From Aeromicrobium sp. Root472D3 (GTDB lineage Bacteria > Actinomycetota > Actinomycetes > Propionibacteriales > Nocardioidaceae): a stretch of DNA of 64,000 nucleotides. The translations under genes were made by a program, and so were the position numbers. The stretch is from the NCBI RefSeq assembly GCF_001426485.1, contig NZ_LMET01000001.1, positions 925,217-989,216 on the forward strand, given 5' to 3'. Positions 1 to 8,403 of the stretch are shown piece after piece (positions within the stretch are counted from its first letter, which is position 1; every line of letters starts with the position of its first letter). The notes below the pieces were generated by a model. That model did not search any database. It saw only the letters and a list, made by a program, of their open reading frames with translations, and was not told where the DNA came from.

Positions 1-729
1 ACGCAGCTGGTCAAGGAGACCAGCCCCGCGGCGGTGCTGACCGGCTCGTCCACCGAGGGCAAGGAGATCAGCGCCCGCGTGGCGCTGAAGACCGAGTCCG
101 GCTGGATCGGCGACGCGGTCGACGTCCAGGCCGACGGCGGCACCGTCACCACGACGCAGTCGGTCTTCGCCGGCAACTTCACGGTGAAGTCCAACGTGAC
201 GCAGGGTGCGCCGGTCATCTCGGTCAAGCCCAACTCCGTGGCCCCCGAGGCCGCCGCCGGTGCGGGCACGGTCGAGGCAAAGACGGCCGAGATCACCGAC
301 GCCGCCAAGGGCGCCAAGATCACCTCGTCCAAGGAGAAGGCCGCCTCGGGCCGTCCCGAGCTGACCGAGGCCGCCATCGTGGTCTCGGGTGGTCGTGGCA
401 CCGGTGGCGACTTCACCGAGGTCGAGGCGTTCGCCGACAGCCTCGGCGCCGCGGTCGGCGCGTCGCGTGCTGCGGTCGACTCGGGCTGGTACCCGCACAG
501 CTTCCAGGTCGGCCAGACCGGCAAGACGGTCTCGCCGCAGCTGTACGTCGCCAACGGCATCTCCGGTGCGATCCAGCACCGCGCCGGCATGCAGACGTCC
601 AAGACGATCGTCGCGGTCAACAAGGACGACGAGGCGCCGATCTTCGAGCTCGTCGACTTCGGCGTCGTGGGCGACCTCAAGACCGTCCTGCCCCAAGCGA
701 CCGACGAGGTCAAGAAGCAGAAGGCCTGA
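1..729 (+). CDS. etfA: Electron transfer flavoprotein subunit alpha, 3' part
   Basis: The reading frame is open from base 1, so the 5' end lies outside the window; 242 codons remain. EtfA binds FAD and, as a heterodimer with EtfB, passes electrons from acyl-CoA dehydrogenases to the quinone pool. The C-terminal FAD domain is clear: VVSGGRGTGG is followed by GQTGKTVSPQLYVANGISGA and the AIQHRAGMQ stretch, the family signature. Codon use is strongly GC3-biased, like the core genes right of 24939. The stop lies only two bases before the next start, where composition changes sharply. The function is consistent with the acyl-CoA dehydrogenases elsewhere in the window. Confidence 0.96.
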   Translation, partial: TQLVKETSPAAVLTGSSTEGKEISARVALKTESGWIGDAVDVQADGGTVTTTQSVFAGNFTVKSNVTQGAPVISVKPNSVAPEAAAGAGTVEAKTAEITDAAKGAKITSSKEKAASGRPELTEAAIVVSGGRGTGGDFTEVEAFADSLGAAVGASRAAVDSGWYPHSFQVGQTGKTVSPQLYVANGISGAIQHRAGMQTSKTIVAVNKDDEAPIFELVDFGVVGDLKTVLPQATDEVKKQKA

Positions 730-731
730 CC

Positions 732-1799
732 ATGAAGACAGTGCACGTGCGAGGTGACCGCCTGGTCACTGTCGAGGAACGAGATGAGCCGCAGCTCCTA
801 ACCGGTCCCGGTGCGAGCGGACTTGACGCCATCGTGAGGGTAACGGCCGCCTGCGTGTGCGGCTCCGATCTGTGGACCTACCGAGGGTTCCGCAAGCCCT
901 CCCACGACCACGGCATGGGGCACGAGTTCGTCGGCGTCGTGGAAGAGGTCGGCGCCAACGTCCGCGCCGTCCGTCCGGGCGACTTCGTCATTTCGCCGTT
1001 CTACATCGCCGACGGCACGTGTGCCGTGTGTCGCTCTGGGTTCACCGCTCACTGCCTGAACGGCGGCACCTTCGGCGCCGAGATCCCCGGCGAGGGCCAC
1101 GCCAACGGGACGCAGGCCGAGGCGGTGCGCATCCCCTTCGCCGACGGCACACTGACTATCGTGCCGAGCGGCGCTGCGAGCGACACTAACCTGGCCGGCC
1201 TGTTGGCGCTGTCGGACGTCATGGGAACCGGCCACCACGCGGCGATCTCGGCAGGTGTCCGACCTGGCTCGACCGTGGTCGTGGTCGGCGACGGCGCTGT
1301 TGGACTGTGTGCCGTCATCGCGGCCAAGCGGATGGGTGCTGAGCGCATCGTGGCGATGTCGCGTCACCCCGACCGACAAGCGCTCGCGCGCGACTTTGGC
1401 GCTACGGACGTGGTCGCTGAACGAGGTGACGAAGCCATCGAGATGGTGAAGGAGATGTTCGACGGGATCGGGCCGGAGATGGCACTCGAGTGCGTCGGTT
1501 CTGTGGAGGCGATGACGCAGTCCATCAGGTCGGTGCGTCCAGGAGGCAACGTGGGCTTCGTCGGCGTGCCAGTCACCGGTGGGGAGCTCTCCGTGCAGAC
1601 GATGTTCCGCACGAACGTCGGCGTCCGTGGTGGCATGGGCACAGTCCGGGACTACATGGCAGATCTGCTGCCAGCAGTGCTCGAAGGGTCCATCCAGCCA
1701 GGACGGGTCTTTGACAAGGAGCTGCCGTTGGCTGATGCCGCCGAGGGATACGCACTCATGGACGAACGACGCGCCATCAAGGTCATGCTGCGGCCATGA
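732..1799 (+). CDS. Zinc-dependent medium-chain alcohol/polyol dehydrogenase
   Basis: 355 aa, the usual MDR length. Catalytic-zinc elements are visible: CVCGSD near residue 39 and GHEFVGVVEEVG near 63. A structural-zinc Cys cluster follows (CAVCRSGFTAHC near 97-108). The Rossmann fold shows VVVVGDGAVGLCAV near residue 183, so NAD(P) is the expected cofactor. The family oxidises alcohols or polyols to ketones or aldehydes; the substrate cannot be read from sequence. The start is two bases after etfA. Codon use is less GC-biased than etfA, so this gene may open an acquired block. It converges on the GntR gene and could supply a ketose to the operon beyond it (inference). Confidence 0.88.
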   Translation: MKTVHVRGDRLVTVEERDEPQLLTGPGASGLDAIVRVTAACVCGSDLWTYRGFRKPSHDHGMGHEFVGVVEEVGANVRAVRPGDFVISPFYIADGTCAVCRSGFTAHCLNGGTFGAEIPGEGHANGTQAEAVRIPFADGTLTIVPSGAASDTNLAGLLALSDVMGTGHHAAISAGVRPGSTVVVVGDGAVGLCAVIAAKRMGAERIVAMSRHPDRQALARDFGATDVVAERGDEAIEMVKEMFDGIGPEMALECVGSVEAMTQSIRSVRPGGNVGFVGVPVTGGELSVQTMFRTNVGVRGGMGTVRDYMADLLPAVLEGSIQPGRVFDKELPLADAAEGYALMDERRAIKVMLRP

Positions 1800-1804
1800 G
1801 AGCC

Positions 1805-2548
1805 CTAGAGCTCGTAGTCGAACTGGAGGCGGACAGTGTCGCCTCGAAAGACGATGGACGAGTACTCGAACGGTCGACCGGTGGGATCGGAGATGACGTC
1901 GGTGAGCATGAGGGCAGGCGCACCACGTCTCAGCTCGAGCAGCGTGGCGTCAGTGCCCTCGACCGCGACGGCCTCCAGGTTCTCCGCCACCGAAGCCATG
2001 GGCAGCGCGTACTGGTCCTTCAGCACCACGCACAGCTGCTGTCCGACGAGATCGTGGTCGGCGAGGTCGGGAGCAAGGTTCGCCGGGACGTAGGACCGGT
2101 GGAGGCTGACGGGCGAGCCGTTCGCCGAACGAAGCCGGACGACGGCAACTACGTCCTGGCCTTCCAGGCGAAGGCCCTCGCGGACAGCGCGCGGAGCAGC
2201 AGTGGTCTCGACCGACACCAGCGTCGTCGAGATGGCGTACCCCTGAGCCTCGAGCTGTTCGCGCACACCCTTGTAAGCAGGCGACCGCGCCGTGATCTTC
2301 GGAGGCGCGACGTACGTGCCCTTGCCAGGGACCCTCACGAGCAGCCCCTCGGTTGCCATCTTGCTCAGGACGCCTCGCACCGTCATGCGGCTGAGCCCGT
2401 AGATCCGGTTCATCTCGTTCTCGGACGGCACGCGCTGGTTGGGGACCCACTCTCCGCCGGTGATCTTGGCGTACAGGATCTCCTCGAGCTGCTGGTACAG
2501 CGGAATCGCTGAGTCGCGGTCGAGAGTCTCGGTCACGGGTTCCTCCAT
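1805..2548 (-). CDS. GntR-family regulator (HutC/UTRA type)
   Basis: 247 aa. Residues about 13-80 form the winged HTH (PLYQQLEEILYAKI, then PSENEMNRIYGLSRMTVRGV). The rest, from about 95, looks like a UTRA effector domain of the chorismate-lyase fold, which in HutC-type regulators binds a small metabolite, often a sugar phosphate. It starts 127 bp from the divergent aldolase operon, and two palindromes lie in that gap, so it probably represses the operon and itself. The inducer is unknown; a phosphorylated ketose intermediate is a reasonable guess from context. Confidence 0.9.
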   Translation of the reverse strand: MEEPVTETLDRDSAIPLYQQLEEILYAKITGGEWVPNQRVPSENEMNRIYGLSRMTVRGVLSKMATEGLLVRVPGKGTYVAPPKITARSPAYKGVREQLEAQGYAISTTLVSVETTAAPRAVREGLRLEGQDVVAVVRLRSANGSPVSLHRSYVPANLAPDLADHDLVGQQLCVVLKDQYALPMASVAENLEAVAVEGTDATLLELRRGAPALMLTDVISDPTGRPFEYSSIVFRGDTVRLQFDYEL

Positions 2549-2675
2549 CAGACAAGCCTAGGACATCTGTACCTCAACGTACTTGTACAAGCCTGTCTAT
2601 ACAGGTACGGTGAAGTGCCAGTTGTGAGCCGCGACACAATGCTCGCTACGACCAGAACCACCGAGGAGCCAACAG
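2549..2675. promoter_or_regulatory. Divergent promoter region with two adjacent palindromes
   Basis: The gap between the GntR gene and the aldolase operon carries CTTGTACAAG, a perfect 10-bp palindrome at about 2582-2591. It is followed directly by CCTGT, four bases, ACAGG at about 2592-2605. HutC-type GntR proteins usually bind A/T-centred palindromes of this kind. The placement suggests an operator controlling both directions. Spacing and symmetry are seen in the sequence; regulator identity is inferred. Confidence 0.6.
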
Positions 2676-3557
2676 ATGCAGGTGTCAACAGCCACCCTGA
2701 CCCGGGTCGCCAGAGACCACGGATACGCCGTCCCGGCCGTCAACGTTTTCGATGAGATCGGTATGCGAGCCGTTGTCGAGGCCGCCGAACTGCGATCAGC
2801 GCCGCTCATCGTCCAGGTGTCGGTCAAGACGACACGCTCCGTCGGCACGGGCCTCCTCACCGACACGTTCCGAGCCCTGACCCGGGATGCTTCCGTTCCG
2901 TTGGCCCTTCACCTCGACCACTGCCCAGACCGCGCCGTCGTCGAGGAAGTCATCGCGGCGGGTTGGTCGTCTATCCTGTTCGACGCCTCCGACCGCGACC
3001 TTGCCACTGCGGAGCGAGAGACGACTGAGGTCGTCACGGCAGCCCACGCCGCCGGCGTCGACATCGAGTCGGAGATCGAGAACATCCTCGGCGTCGAAGA
3101 CGGCGTCGGGTCCGATGAAGCGCAGCACGCCTACAGCGTCGAGCAGCTCGCAGAGGTGGCCGAACGTACAGGAGCCGACCTGCTGGCGCCGCAGCTCGGA
3201 ACGAGCCACGGCATGTTCACGGCCAAGCCGACGTTGCTGCCGGAACGAGTCACGGCCCTGGCCGCTCTGACCGACAAGCCCATCGTTCTGCACGGTGGAA
3301 CTGGTCTGTCCGACCAGGAGTTCCAGTCCTTCATCTCCGCCGGCGTCTCCAAGATCAACATCTCGACCGCCGTGAAGATGTCCTACATGCGGGCCGCCGC
3401 CGCGCACCTGGACGAGGCCCGTCGCACGGACCGCTGGGACCCGCCGGCGATGTTCAGGACTGTCTCGGACGCTGTCCGGTCAGAGATCGTCGCGCACATC
3501 GACGCGTTCGGCGCGGCCGGTCGCGCCGAAGCCGCGGCGAAGGCGATGCAGCCATGA
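2676..3557 (+). CDS. Class II ketose-bisphosphate aldolase (GatY/KbaY/FbaA-like)
   Basis: 293 aa, first gene of the seven-gene operon. Class II aldolases use Zn2+ to cleave a ketose phosphate into DHAP (or DHA) plus an aldehyde. Visible motifs are HLDHCPD near residue 74 (catalytic Asp and zinc His), ESEIENILGVEDG near 130, a GTSHG loop near 174, LHGGTGLS near 206 with a zinc His, and KINISTAVK near 228 for phosphate binding. It resembles the tagatose/fructose group, but substrate stereochemistry is not deducible. It overlaps the HAD gene by 4 bp, so the two are translationally coupled. Confidence 0.88.
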   Translation: MQVSTATLTRVARDHGYAVPAVNVFDEIGMRAVVEAAELRSAPLIVQVSVKTTRSVGTGLLTDTFRALTRDASVPLALHLDHCPDRAVVEEVIAAGWSSILFDASDRDLATAERETTEVVTAAHAAGVDIESEIENILGVEDGVGSDEAQHAYSVEQLAEVAERTGADLLAPQLGTSHGMFTAKPTLLPERVTALAALTDKPIVLHGGTGLSDQEFQSFISAGVSKINISTAVKMSYMRAAAAHLDEARRTDRWDPPAMFRTVSDAVRSEIVAHIDAFGAAGRAEAAAKAMQP

Positions 3558-4360
3558 CCTCGGACTTCCTCATCTTCGACTGCGACGGCGTCCTCGCCGA
3601 CACGGAGAGAGATGGACATCTTCCGGCCTTCAACGAGACTTTCGAGCATTTCGGAGCACCCATCCGATGGAGCCAGGACGACTACGCCGAGCTTCTGAAG
3701 ATCGGCGGCGGCAAGGAGCGCCTCGCCTCCGTCCTGACCCCCGAGCTTGTGAAGGAAGCAGGGCTCCCCACCGACCCGCAGCAGCAGCGCGATGTCGTCC
3801 TGTCCTGGCACAAGTACAAGACCGCGCGCTACACCGACATGGTCCGAGCCGGCCGCCTGCCCGGACGGCCCGGAGTCGCGCGCCTCGTCGCGAAGGCGCA
3901 CGACGCGGGATGGGGGCTTGCCGTCGCTTCGACGTCAGCCGAAGAGTCGGTGCGAGCTGTGCTCGAGCACGTCGTCGGCGCCGATCTTTCCAAGCAGTTC
4001 TCGGTATTCGCCGGAGACGTCGTCGCGGCCAAGAAGCCTGCACCGGACATCTATCAGCTGGCGCTGAGGAAGCTCGACGCGTCGCCGACGCAGGCTCTCG
4101 TCGTCGAGGACAGCCACGTCGGCCTGACCGCGGCTCTGGCGGCTGGACTAGTCACCGTCGTCACCCAGAGCAGCTACACCGCTGACGAGGACTTCTCGGG
4201 TGCAGCTCTTGTCGTTAGCTCTCTGGGCGACTACCCGGCAGACGCGACGGTCGTCATCGACTCGCCCCACGGCGTCGCGATCGTCGGCCACGTGGGACTC
4301 GACGACCTCATCCGCGTGAGGGCAGCCGCCTTCTCGTCCAACTCAACACCCGGTAGGTGA
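3554..4360 (+). CDS. HAD-superfamily phosphatase/phosphomutase-like hydrolase
   Basis: 268 aa. HAD motif I is DCDGVLADTE at residues 9-18, with nucleophile Asp9 and acid/base Asp11. Motif II is around VASTSAEES, motif III the Lys in KKPAPD, and motif IV VVEDSHVGL. A helical cap follows motif I, as in CbbY/beta-phosphoglucomutase types. It probably hydrolyses, or mutates the position of, a sugar-phosphate ester made by its neighbours. It overlaps the aldolase gene by 4 bp, and the next gene starts at its stop. The last ~50 residues are an unusual extension beyond the HAD fold. Confidence 0.85.
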   Translation: MTSDFLIFDCDGVLADTERDGHLPAFNETFEHFGAPIRWSQDDYAELLKIGGGKERLASVLTPELVKEAGLPTDPQQQRDVVLSWHKYKTARYTDMVRAGRLPGRPGVARLVAKAHDAGWGLAVASTSAEESVRAVLEHVVGADLSKQFSVFAGDVVAAKKPAPDIYQLALRKLDASPTQALVVEDSHVGLTAALAAGLVTVVTQSSYTADEDFSGAALVVSSLGDYPADATVVIDSPHGVAIVGHVGLDDLIRVRAAAFSSNSTPGR

Positions 4361-4362
4361 CC

Positions 4363-5007
4363 ATGAACTACAGCGCGAGCGCGACCGGGACGACCCGGCT
4401 CGAGAACACCGTCAAGACCATCGCAACAACCTGCGTGGCCAACGAGCAGTACTTCTGCGATCTCGACTCCGTCTTCGGTGACGGAGACTTTGGCTACTCC
4501 CTCGCTCGGGGGTTTGAGAAAGTCCTCGAGGACTGGGAAAGCTACGACCGTTCCGACCTCTCCACCTTCCTGCAGGGCGTCGCGATGACGATGAGCAGTC
4601 GCATCGGCGGCACCTCAGGGCCGATCTGGGGAACAGCTTTCCTCCGGGCCGCCACCGCCATCAAGTCCAAGCAGTCGCTGGAGGGCGCGGACGTGGTCGC
4701 CATGCTGGACGGCGCCATCGCCGGCATCAAGAAGCGCGGCGGAGCCGAGGTGGGCGACAAGACCCTGCTCGACGCCCTCGTGCCGCTCAACGACGAGATC
4801 CGCGAAGGCGTTGCGGAGAACGCGGAGCCCCGGGCGATCGCCGAGCGGGCGGCCAAGGTCGCTCGCGAGTCGGCCGAGGCAACCAGCACCCTGACGGCAC
4901 GGCGAGGCCGCGCCTCGTACACCGGCGATCGAAGCATTGGTTCTCCCGACCCGGGCGCCATCGCCATGGCCGTGCTTGCCGAGCACATCGTCGACTCCTG
5001 GGCCTGA
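4363..5007 (+). CDS. dhaL: Dihydroxyacetone-kinase-type kinase, nucleotide-binding subunit DhaL
   Basis: 214 aa from ATG 4363; a GTG at 4357 overlapping the HAD stop is the alternative start. DhaL carries the adenine nucleotide. Hallmarks are FGDGDFGYSLARGF (Mg-ADP binding), the GGTSGPIWGT loop, and GRASYTGDRSIGSPDPGA near the C terminus. With DhaK it phosphorylates dihydroxyacetone or, in related clusters, erythrulose. No DhaM phosphotransfer subunit occurs in the window, so it is not clear whether ATP or PEP is the phosphate donor. Having DhaL before DhaK is the reverse of the usual order. Confidence 0.92.
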   Translation: MNYSASATGTTRLENTVKTIATTCVANEQYFCDLDSVFGDGDFGYSLARGFEKVLEDWESYDRSDLSTFLQGVAMTMSSRIGGTSGPIWGTAFLRAATAIKSKQSLEGADVVAMLDGAIAGIKKRGGAEVGDKTLLDALVPLNDEIREGVAENAEPRAIAERAAKVARESAEATSTLTARRGRASYTGDRSIGSPDPGAIAMAVLAEHIVDSWA

Positions 5008-5047
5008 CCGCCTACCCAACCGCCCCGTCAAGACCGAAGGAACCAGC

Positions 5048-6043
5048 ATGAAGAAGTTCATCAACGACCCCCAGGCTTTCGTGCCCGAGATGCTGCAGGG
5101 ACTCGCGCTCGCCAACCCGGACACCCTCACGTACGTGCCTGAGTACAACCTGATCCTGCGAGCCGACGCCCCCAACCAGGACCGCGTCTCCATCATCCAG
5201 GGATCCGGATCAGGCCACGAGCCTGCTCACGTCATGCTCGTCGGTGAAGGCATGCTCGACGGCGCCTGTCCCGGCGACGTCTTCGCAGCACCTCCGACGG
5301 AGTACGTGCTCGAAGCGGCTCGACGTCTCGCGAGTGACAAGGGCGTACTTCTCCTGGTCAACAACTACACGGGCGACAAGATGGCGTTCGAGATGGCTGA
5401 GGAGCTGGCCGACGCCGAGGGCATCAAGGTCCGCACCCTGTTCATCAACGACGACGTGGCCGTCGAGGACTCGCTTTACACGATCGGCCGACGGGGCGTG
5501 GCCGGCAACTTCTTCGTCATCAAGGCCGTCGGTGCCGCGGCAGCAGGCGGCGCAGACCTGGACGAGATCGTCCGCATCGGCGAGAAGGTCAACGCCGCCA
5601 CCCGCACCATGGGTGTCGCGTTGACGGCCTGCACCCCGCCCGCGAAGGGGACGCCGCTGTTCGACATCGGCGACGACGAGATGGAGGTCGGCGTCGGCAT
5701 CCACGGCGAGCCGGGCCGCCGGCGGACCAAGATGACCTCCGCGAACGAGATCGTCGATGAGCTGCTGGAGGCCATCGTCCCGGATCTCCCGTTCTCGTCC
5801 GGCGACGACGTCGCACTGATGGTCAACGGCCTCGGCGGCACGCCGATCAGCGAGCTCTACCTCCTGTACGGGATCGCCCACGCGCGCCTCGCCGAGAAGG
5901 GCATCTCCATCGGACGAAACTACGTCGGCTCGTACTGCACAGCGCTCGACATGGTCGGGACCTCCTTGACCCTCGTCAAGCTCGACGACGAGATCCGGTC
6001 CCTGCTCGAAGCGCCGGCCCACATCCCGGTTCGCATCTTCTGA
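5048..6043 (+). CDS. dhaK: Dihydroxyacetone-kinase-type kinase, substrate-binding subunit DhaK
   Basis: 331 aa from ATG 5048, preceded by GAAGGA; the frame is open further upstream but overlaps dhaL. DhaK binds the ketose covalently through a His hemiaminal. That His is in GVGIHGEPG near residue 218. The entrance motif GSGSGHEPAH lies near residue 56 and VNNYTGDKM near 103. The length fits stand-alone DhaK (about 330-356 aa). Related actinobacterial kinases act on D- or L-erythrulose (established for tetritol pathways). The RpiB-like isomerase next to it makes such a substrate plausible here. Confidence 0.93.
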   Translation: MKKFINDPQAFVPEMLQGLALANPDTLTYVPEYNLILRADAPNQDRVSIIQGSGSGHEPAHVMLVGEGMLDGACPGDVFAAPPTEYVLEAARRLASDKGVLLLVNNYTGDKMAFEMAEELADAEGIKVRTLFINDDVAVEDSLYTIGRRGVAGNFFVIKAVGAAAAGGADLDEIVRIGEKVNAATRTMGVALTACTPPAKGTPLFDIGDDEMEVGVGIHGEPGRRRTKMTSANEIVDELLEAIVPDLPFSSGDDVALMVNGLGGTPISELYLLYGIAHARLAEKGISIGRNYVGSYCTALDMVGTSLTLVKLDDEIRSLLEAPAHIPVRIF

Positions 6044-6124
6044 TCCCCTCTGCGTGACGTGTCGTCCTCCGTGCACGTCACGCAGAGGCCCCGCCTCACC
6101 AACACTGCACAGAACAGGAACGTC

Positions 6125-6562
6125 ATGCTCATCGGACTCGGCTGCGACCCGAACGCGCAAGACCTCAAGCAGACCCTCGCCGACTACGCGGTCGAGCTCG
6201 GCCACGAGGTCAAGGACTTCGGCTCAGATGATCCGCTGTACTCCAACACGGCCGTCCGCGTCGCCGAGAGCGTCGTAAGAGGAGACATCGATCGCGCCGT
6301 CGTCCTGTGCGGGACGGGCATCGGCGTCTCCATCGCGTCGAACAAGGTCAAGGGCGCCTACTGTGCACTGGTCACTGACGCCTACCAGGCAGAGCGCGCC
6401 CAGCTCAGCAACAACGCCAACATGATCGCCCTGGGCTCCCAGGTGACGGGTGTGGAGTCCGCGAAGCGCATCCTGGCGACCTACTTGGGCGCGACGTATG
6501 TCGAGTCACCGCGCAGTGCGCCCAAGCTGGCCGAGATGTACAAGTACGAGGTCTCCACGTGA
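6125..6562 (+). CDS. RpiB/LacAB-family sugar-phosphate isomerase
   Basis: 145 aa from ATG 6125; an in-frame start at 6059 would add an unlikely 22-residue leader. RpiB-type enzymes interconvert aldose and ketose phosphates through an enediol. The catalytic Cys sits in LCGTGIGVS, the substrate loop is GCDPN near the N terminus, and SNNANMIALG is the conserved C-terminal element. The SNNA wording resembles enzymes acting on tetrulose phosphates (EryI/DerI) more than housekeeping RpiB, but this is by eye only. It overlaps the transketolase gene by 4 bp. Confidence 0.85.
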   Translation: MLIGLGCDPNAQDLKQTLADYAVELGHEVKDFGSDDPLYSNTAVRVAESVVRGDIDRAVVLCGTGIGVSIASNKVKGAYCALVTDAYQAERAQLSNNANMIALGSQVTGVESAKRILATYLGATYVESPRSAPKLAEMYKYEVST

Positions 6563-7416
6563 GGAGGCTGGCGCCGCAGGATCTCCGGATTGAAGCCGAG
6601 GAGGCCCGTCTACTCATCCTCAGGATGCTGAGGGGCGGACGCTCCGGTCACGTCGGCGGGGCTCTGTCGTGCGTCGACATCTTGACGACGCTCTACTTCG
6701 ACGAGATGGACATCGACCCGCTCGAACCCACTCGACCGGACCGCGACCGGTTCATCCTGTCGGCCGGGCACAAGGCCCTCGCGCAGTACGCAGTGCTGGC
6801 CCGACGGGGCTACTTCCCGGAGCCGTGGGTTGACACCTACTCCGACCTCGGCAGTCGTCTCGCGGGGCACCCGGACATGCACAAGCTGCCTGGTGTCGAG
6901 GCGAACACCGGCGCCCTGGGCCACGGGCTCTCGATCGCTTGCGGCATCGCACTCGGCCTCAGGCTGCAGGAACGCCGCAGCAGGGTGTTCGTGGTGCTGG
7001 GCGATGGGGAGCTCCCGGAAGGGTCCAACTGGGAAGGCGCGGCGATGGCCGCGCACCACCAGCTCGGCAACGTGGTGGCGTTCGTCGACGTCAACGACCT
7101 GCAGATCAGCGGACGCACCGCGGACGTCATGAACATGGAGCCGATCGCCGACAAGTTCGCAGCCTTCGGGTGGAAGGTCCGCACCATCGACGGCAACGAC
7201 GTCGAGCAGATCCAGGGTGTTCTCGCCGAGGTGGACCGTGACTCGAGCAGCCCCACGGCGGTCGTTGCGAAGACGACGAAGGCGAAGGGTGTCAGTATCT
7301 TGGAGGACACCGCAGCTTCTCACTACTGGAAACCTGCTGCGGCTGAGATGGCTGAGGCCGAGGCGGAGATCCGCGCGCGCATTCAGCTACTCAGCCTTCA
7401 GGCGGTCGCCCGATGA
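6559..7416 (+). CDS. Transketolase-like enzyme, N-terminal (TPP) subunit
   Basis: 285 aa from GTG 6559, overlapping the isomerase stop. This is the first half of a split transketolase. It has the active-site GHVGGALS near residue 31, HPDMHKLPGVEANTGALGHG around 96-115, and the thiamine diphosphate motif GDGELPEGSNWEGAAM followed by VDVND. Two-subunit transketolases are frequent in sugar-specific clusters, where they move a two-carbon ketol unit from the pathway intermediate to an aldose phosphate. It overlaps its partner by 4 bp (ATGA), so the two should be made in equal amounts. Confidence 0.92.
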   Translation: MRRLAPQDLRIEAEEARLLILRMLRGGRSGHVGGALSCVDILTTLYFDEMDIDPLEPTRPDRDRFILSAGHKALAQYAVLARRGYFPEPWVDTYSDLGSRLAGHPDMHKLPGVEANTGALGHGLSIACGIALGLRLQERRSRVFVVLGDGELPEGSNWEGAAMAAHHQLGNVVAFVDVNDLQISGRTADVMNMEPIADKFAAFGWKVRTIDGNDVEQIQGVLAEVDRDSSSPTAVVAKTTKAKGVSILEDTAASHYWKPAAAEMAEAEAEIRARIQLLSLQAVAR

Positions 7417-8372
7417 CCGCCGCACCTGAGCTCGTCGACCCTCGCAAGACGTTTGGCCAGGCGGTCACCGAGTTCGCGGCAGACGACTCTCGTGTGGTCG
7501 TGCTGTCCGCCGACAGCGGAGTGTCCTCCGGTTTCGGTACGTTTCGTGACCGGTTCCCGGGGCGCTACATGGAGTTCGGCATCCAGGAGCACGGCGCCAC
7601 CGGCGTCGCCTCAGGTCTGGCGACCACCGGACTTGTCCCGGTCTTCGCCGCCATCGCGGCGTTCGTGACGAACCGCAACTACGAAGCCTTCCGCAACGAC
7701 GTCGCGTACATGGGCCAGAACGTCAAGATCGTCGGGCGAAACGGCGGGATGACGTACTCCGACCTCGGGCCGACCCACTACTCGCTCGAGGACTACGCCA
7801 TCATCCGGATGCTCCCCGGCGTGGTGGTCCTTTCCCCGCAAGACCCCGGAGAGATCAGGGCAGCCGCCAGGGCCATGCTCACACACGAGGGCCCCGTCTA
7901 CATGCGCATAGGTGGGCCCGCGATCCCGAACCTGTTTGCCGAAGGCCCCTTCGTCATCGGCAAGGGACGGGTTCACCGCTCGGGCGACTACGCCACGGTG
8001 GTCAGCACCGGGCCTGCGACGGCAAACACCATCACGGCGGTCGACGCGCTGCGAGCAGAAGGGCTGACGGTCGATCTGCTCTGCATGCCGACCGTTGAGC
8101 CGGTGGACTCCGAGCTCATCATCGAGTCTGCGACGCGCACCGGCCACGTGATCACGGTCGAGGAGCACTACGACCGGGGCGGTCTTTCCGCGGCGGTTTC
8201 AGAGTGCCTCGGGCCGCTCAGGGTGCGGCACGACGCGATTGGGTTGCCGCACCAGCACGTGATCACGGGAACTTACGAAGGGCTCCTAGCCACGTACGGA
8301 CTGGATGCCCAGGGTCTCACTCGCCAGTTGCGTGACATCGTGGCGGCCGGACAGCCTGCGTCAACTAGGTAG
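7413..8372 (+). CDS. Transketolase-like enzyme, C-terminal subunit
   Basis: 319 aa. It carries the pyrimidine-binding domain ([12 protein letters not shown] near residue 30, then [16 protein letters not shown] with the catalytic Glu near 59) and the C-terminal transketolase domain ([14 protein letters not shown] near 200). It forms the holoenzyme with the subunit encoded just upstream. It is the last gene of the operon. Together with DhaKL and the isomerase it suggests that a C4 or branched C5 ketose phosphate ends as pentose or triose phosphates. Confidence 0.91.
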   Translation: MTAAPELVDPRKTFGQAVTEFAADDSRVVVLSADSGVSSGFGTFRDRFPGRYMEFGIQEHGATGVASGLATTGLVPVFAAIAAFVTNRNYEAFRNDVAYMGQNVKIVGRNGGMTYSDLGPTHYSLEDYAIIRMLPGVVVLSPQDPGEIRAAARAMLTHEGPVYMRIGGPAIPNLFAEGPFVIGKGRVHRSGDYATVVSTGPATANTITAVDALRAEGLTVDLLCMPTVEPVDSELIIESATRTGHVITVEEHYDRGGLSAAVSECLGPLRVRHDAIGLPHQHVITGTYEGLLATYGLDAQGLTRQLRDIVAAGQPASTR

Positions 8373-8403
8373 CTATGCGCCAACATTCTGTGAGGACACC
8401 GCA

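Noticed and set aside
2676-8372. Sulfoquinovose transketolase pathway as the definite function of the operon
   Set aside because: The split transketolase and RpiB-like isomerase fit, but the DhaKL kinase and class II aldolase are not part of that pathway and no sulfo-sugar importer is present.
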